From: Epithemia pelagica
Taxonomy: Eukaryota; Bacillariophyta; Bacillariophyceae; Surirellales; Surirellaceae
DNA: 64,000 nt
Reading direction: 5' to 3'
Assembly (NCBI GenBank): GCA_946965045.2
Contig: OX337238.1
Span: forward strand, 1,612,001 to 1,676,000
Each line of letters opens with the position of its first letter. Position 1 is the first letter of the stretch. This document shows positions 60,764 through 64,000 of this stretch, piece by piece. The position numbers and the translations under genes were made by a program. Under the pieces are notes generated by a model that did not search any database, was not told the origin of the DNA, and was given only the letters and a program-made list of their open reading frames with translations.

Positions 60764-61163
60764 AGGTGTCAGTGAAAGTTGTTCTGTATAACCAATGGGG
60801 TTGGGGTGGGGGTGGGGGTGGGGGTGGGGGTGGGGGTTTCCAACCAACAACAAAGGTCATGGGGGATGTCCGAGTGGTATCCATTATATTTATTTCAGAG
60901 AAGTGGTCCCAATAATATACTCCCCAACATGTCGGAGTGGTACTCGGTTTATTAAAAAGAGTGACACGTGATGAGGGATAGTATGAGATAGATGTCCATG
61001 TGGTATCCACAAACGGCAGCCGACCCATTATTCTTCATAAAAAAAAGACATCTTAGTAGATGTCTCGTCTCTTCTTTTTCTTGAATGTGATAGGTTCATT
61101 CTGTTTGATCATCAAGTAATCATTTTTACACAAGCGGTGAGATAATACTCTCTGGCTTAAGCA
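60764..61163. other. spacer with GGGGGT tract
   Basis: 60801-60837 consists of GGGGT/GGGGGT repeats, a strong G-quadruplex candidate on the plus strand. The rest is unremarkable. Confidence 0.6.
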
Positions 61164-62385
61164 ATGTTGAGCAATCCATACAAAAAACCACGCACCATGA
61201 CGAACCCATACAACAAACGCCGAAAACCACAAAGTAACAAACCACAAAACAAGGGGGTACTTAGTGAAAGCCGTGGAAACAATCTTCATCCAGAAGAAAC
61301 CCAGTTCCAAAATGACGGCGACATCACATTTCTCGAGGATTTATTTCAATTGAGAGAAGAGAAATTCCAGAAAGAGAAGAAAGGACATCACAAAAATAAC
61401 AACAGCAACCACGTCGATGAATTGGCACCACGAGTAGGAGATGTCAGCTCTCCTGAACCAGGTATATCCGTCGAAGGGCATCACGAGAAAACAGAGTCTC
61501 CAAAGAAAACAGAGACTCCTGGTAACGTTGTTGTACCACCATCCATTCCCCGATACAACTATCGTTCCACATACTAATCCCAAGAAAACGGTCATTCGCA
61601 ATCCATATGCGGTCAAAAGCCGTATCATTGACCCCTCTGTGGTCACTGCGAAATTTAAGACAATACCATTGGCTCCGGAATCACCGAGTTATTCTGATCG
61701 AGTTGGTGACCGAGATGCAGACTTTCACCCTGAAGTGGTTAAGTTCACCAGACTTGCCAACAAGGTATTGGGTTCTACAGAGAATATAGCAGATGCCATT
61801 TGTCCAGTTTGTTTGTTTCAAGATAACCCAACAACCGATCGGTATCTAACAGGAAAATTCTGGCATCCTTTTGGTACTACTCACCGGTGCCGTGACCATT
61901 GTTACGGTTGTGGGGTACATTGTGATGTATGCGAAACAGGTGGCAATGAATACAAATGCTGACAATGCATTTTCGACCACGATGGTAAACTCCATGATAA
62001 ACTTGTGGATCGCACATGTACTTATGTTCCAATCGTATGTAAGGGTTGCCTCCGACCATGCAATTCAAATGGAGAATGTGTCAGTATTCGGGTCTGTTGG
62101 AAGTCCAACAATAAATATTTCATATGGCGTTTCTGTATGATCGTTCGAAGAGCCTTACTCTTGAATCAATACAGGCCTGACCTGACTTCTGGGGTAGGAG
62201 GGATACCCCGATACACACAGGTGGTCATAGTCAAAGCAGTTCAACAGATGTACAAGGACCTCCGGTACCCCAATGAATCATCACAATTCTCTAGCCCCTT
62301 CATACACATGGGAACAGAGGTCGAGTGGACAAAATGGTTGGTATCAACCTGCTTCATACAACAAACGCCGAAAACCACAAAGTAA
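61164..62385 (+). pseudogene. Cys-rich zinc-finger-like protein, first copy
   Basis: ATG 61164: MLSNPYKKPRTMTNPYNKRR, a charged middle and a stop at 61577. Between about 61530 and 61575 the coding sense moves to another frame (TNPKKTVIRNPYAVKSRI) that leads into a Cys/His-rich block (AICPVCLF, HRCRDHCYGCGVHCDVCETGG) and meets TGA at 61960-61962 right inside a C-x-x-C (YKC-stop-QC). The same frame goes on with DRTCTYVPIVCKGCLRPCNSNGEC and a further folded part. Eight or more C-x-x-C or C-x-x-x-C pairs suggest zinc binding. A frameshift plus a nonsense codon mark it as broken. Family not recognised; the RNPY motif and the place next to the transposase relic suggest transposon cargo. Confidence 0.55.
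61208..62355. repeat. 1148-bp tandem duplication, first copy
   Basis: Every derived protein segment and every base I compared agrees with the second copy at a constant offset of 1148. The junction at 62355/62356 shows one base of microhomology at most. Confidence 0.92.
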
Positions 62386-63503
62386 CAAACCACAAAACAA
62401 GGGGGTACTTAGTGAAAGCCGTGGAAACAATCTTCATCCAGAAGAAACCCAGTTCCAAAATGACGGCGACATCACATTTCTCGAGGATTTATTTCAATTG
62501 AGAGAAGAGAAATTCCAGAAAGAGAAGAAAGGACATCACAAAAATAACAACAGCAACCACGTCGATGAATTGGCACCACGAGTAGGAGATGTCAGCTCTC
62601 CTGAACCAGGTATATCCGTCGAAGGGCATCACGAGAAAACAGAGTCTCCAAAGAAAACAGAGACTCCTGGTAACGTTGTTGTACCACCATCCATTCCCCG
62701 ATACAACTATCGTTCCACATACTAATCCCAAGAAAACGGTCATTCGCAATCCATATGCGGTCAAAAGCCGTATCATTGACCCCTCTGTGGTCACTGCGAA
62801 ATTTAAGACAATACCATTGGCTCCGGAATCACCGAGTTATTCTGATCGAGTTGGTGACCGAGATGCAGACTTTCACCCTGAAGTGGTTAAGTTCACCAGA
62901 CTTGCCAACAAGGTATTGGGTTCTACAGAGAATATAGCAGATGCCATTTGTCCAGTTTGTTTGTTTCAAGATAACCCAACAACCGATCGGTATCTAACAG
63001 GAAAATTCTGGCATCCTTTTGGTACTACTCACCGGTGCCGTGACCATTGTTACGGTTGTGGGGTACATTGTGATGTATGCGAAACAGGTGGCAATGAATA
63101 CAAATGCTGACAATGCATTTTCGACCACGATGGTAAACTCCATGATAAACTTGTGGATCGCACATGTACTTATGTTCCAATCGTATGTAAGGGTTGCCTC
63201 CGACCATGCAATTCAAATGGAGAATGTGTCAGTATTCGGGTCTGTTGGAAGTCCAACAATAAATATTTCATATGGCGTTTCTGTATGATCGTTCGAAGAG
63301 CCTTACTCTTGAATCAATACAGGCCTGACCTGACTTCTGGGGTAGGAGGGATACCCCGATACACACAGGTGGTCATAGTCAAAGCAGTTCAACAGATGTA
63401 CAAGGACCTCCGGTACCCCAATGAATCATCACAATTCTCTAGCCCCTTCATACACATGGGAACAGAGGTCGAGTGGACAAAATGGTTGGTATCAACCTGC
63501 TTC
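62356..63503. repeat. 1148-bp tandem duplication, second copy
   Basis: Direct continuation of the first copy. It ends at 63503, where CTGCTTC is followed by GGTCC instead of ATACA. Confidence 0.92.
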
Positions 63504-63584
63504 GGTCCCTTTTTCAATCACATGGTGTTATTCCGATACTGTTTCCAAGCCATCATGAACCTCAAAGAGAATACCGCGACTTAA
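62356..63584 (+). pseudogene. Cys-rich zinc-finger-like protein, second copy
   Basis: Same sequence as the first copy from NKRRKPQSNK onwards, with the same frameshift and the same TGA (63108-63110), so the lesions are older than the duplication. It lacks the original start ATG. Its 3' end differs after 63503 and stops at 63584. Confidence 0.6.
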
Positions 63585-63610
63585 ATTAAAACAGACGTCG
63601 ATGTCCCAAA

Positions 63611-64000
63611 CTTCCATGGACATGGAGCAAAGACACCGTCCTATAGCTTGAATCACTCCAAATATCGGTAGAGACACTTGGGAGATCATAGGCATGGATA
63701 ATATAGGCTCTGAACTCATCTACCATGGACTGAAAGTCTTGTTGTAGACCATACCAGTGTGGTGTTGTCGATGTACCAAACTTCCATGGACATGGAGCAA
63801 AGACACCGTCCTATAGCTTGAATCACTCCAAATATCGGTAGAGACACTTGGGAGATCATAGGCATGGATAATATAGGCTCTGAACTCATCTACCATGGAC
63901 CAAAAGTTTTGTCGTAGACCATACCAGTGTGGTGTTGTCGATGTACTAAACTTCCATGGACATGGAGCAAAGACACCGTCCTATAGCTTGAATCACTCCA
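63611..64000. repeat. 170-bp tandem satellite running off the window
   Basis: CTTCCATGGACATGGAGCAA occurs at 63611, 63781 and 63951, a period of exactly 170 bp; the units differ at only a few positions (ACTGAAAGTC against ACCAAAAGTT). The array continues past the end. No coding frame. Confidence 0.92.

Overview
The window reads as nuclear DNA of a stramenopile alga, most likely a pennate diatom. I infer this from Ty1/copia retroelements with single-ORF polyproteins of the diatom type, short GT-AG introns (67, 82 and 111 bp), genes lying on both strands without operons, Ser/Gln/Asn-rich coding regions, and a PD-(D/E)xK nuclease plus kinase protein resembling the stramenopile Crinkler-type class. 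The species cannot be fixed from the sequence alone.

Layout. Positions 1-11970 hold host genes: the 3' part of a mucin-like single-pass membrane protein, a NAT8-like acetyltransferase (minus), a leucine-rich-repeat plus coiled-coil protein, a broken GT90 glycosyltransferase and a fragmented unknown gene. Positions 12100-25187 are a three-layer nest. A diverged copy of the 3' end of the LRR gene is split by a PIF/Harbinger-like DNA transposon (25-bp terminal inverted repeats, CAG target duplication, four genes). The left inverted repeat of that transposon is in turn split by a complete copia element with matching 523-bp LTRs and an ATATT target duplication. Positions 25948-33770 are host genes: nuclease-kinase fusion, TPR-Aha1 co-chaperone, RluA-type pseudouridine synthase and a Gln/Pro-rich membrane protein.

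Positions 34741-44475 are bounded by related inverted repeats (39 of 46 positions) and look like one 9.7-kb DNA transposon. It carries an intact 1102-residue DDE transposase, a broken gene that fuses a SET methyltransferase domain to a 2-oxoglutarate/Fe(II) oxygenase domain, a small gene before it, a spliced basic protein (minus) and an unrecognised protein. This is the most interesting unit of the window: a mobile element apparently carrying its own chromatin- or nucleic-acid-modifying enzyme.

Positions 44476-48882 hold a secreted-protein gene, two small non-autonomous DNA elements with clean target duplications (46131-46608 and 47168-47290) and a truncated Old Yellow Enzyme gene. Positions 49014-53282 hold a second copia polyprotein (minus) without recognisable LTRs. 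Positions 53283-63503 are the wreck of another large transposon with G/C homopolymer tracts, an accessory gene (minus), a large transposase relic (plus) and a Cys-rich protein gene that sits in an exact 1148-bp tandem duplication. The window ends inside a 170-bp tandem satellite. About three quarters of the right half is mobile DNA in different states of decay.
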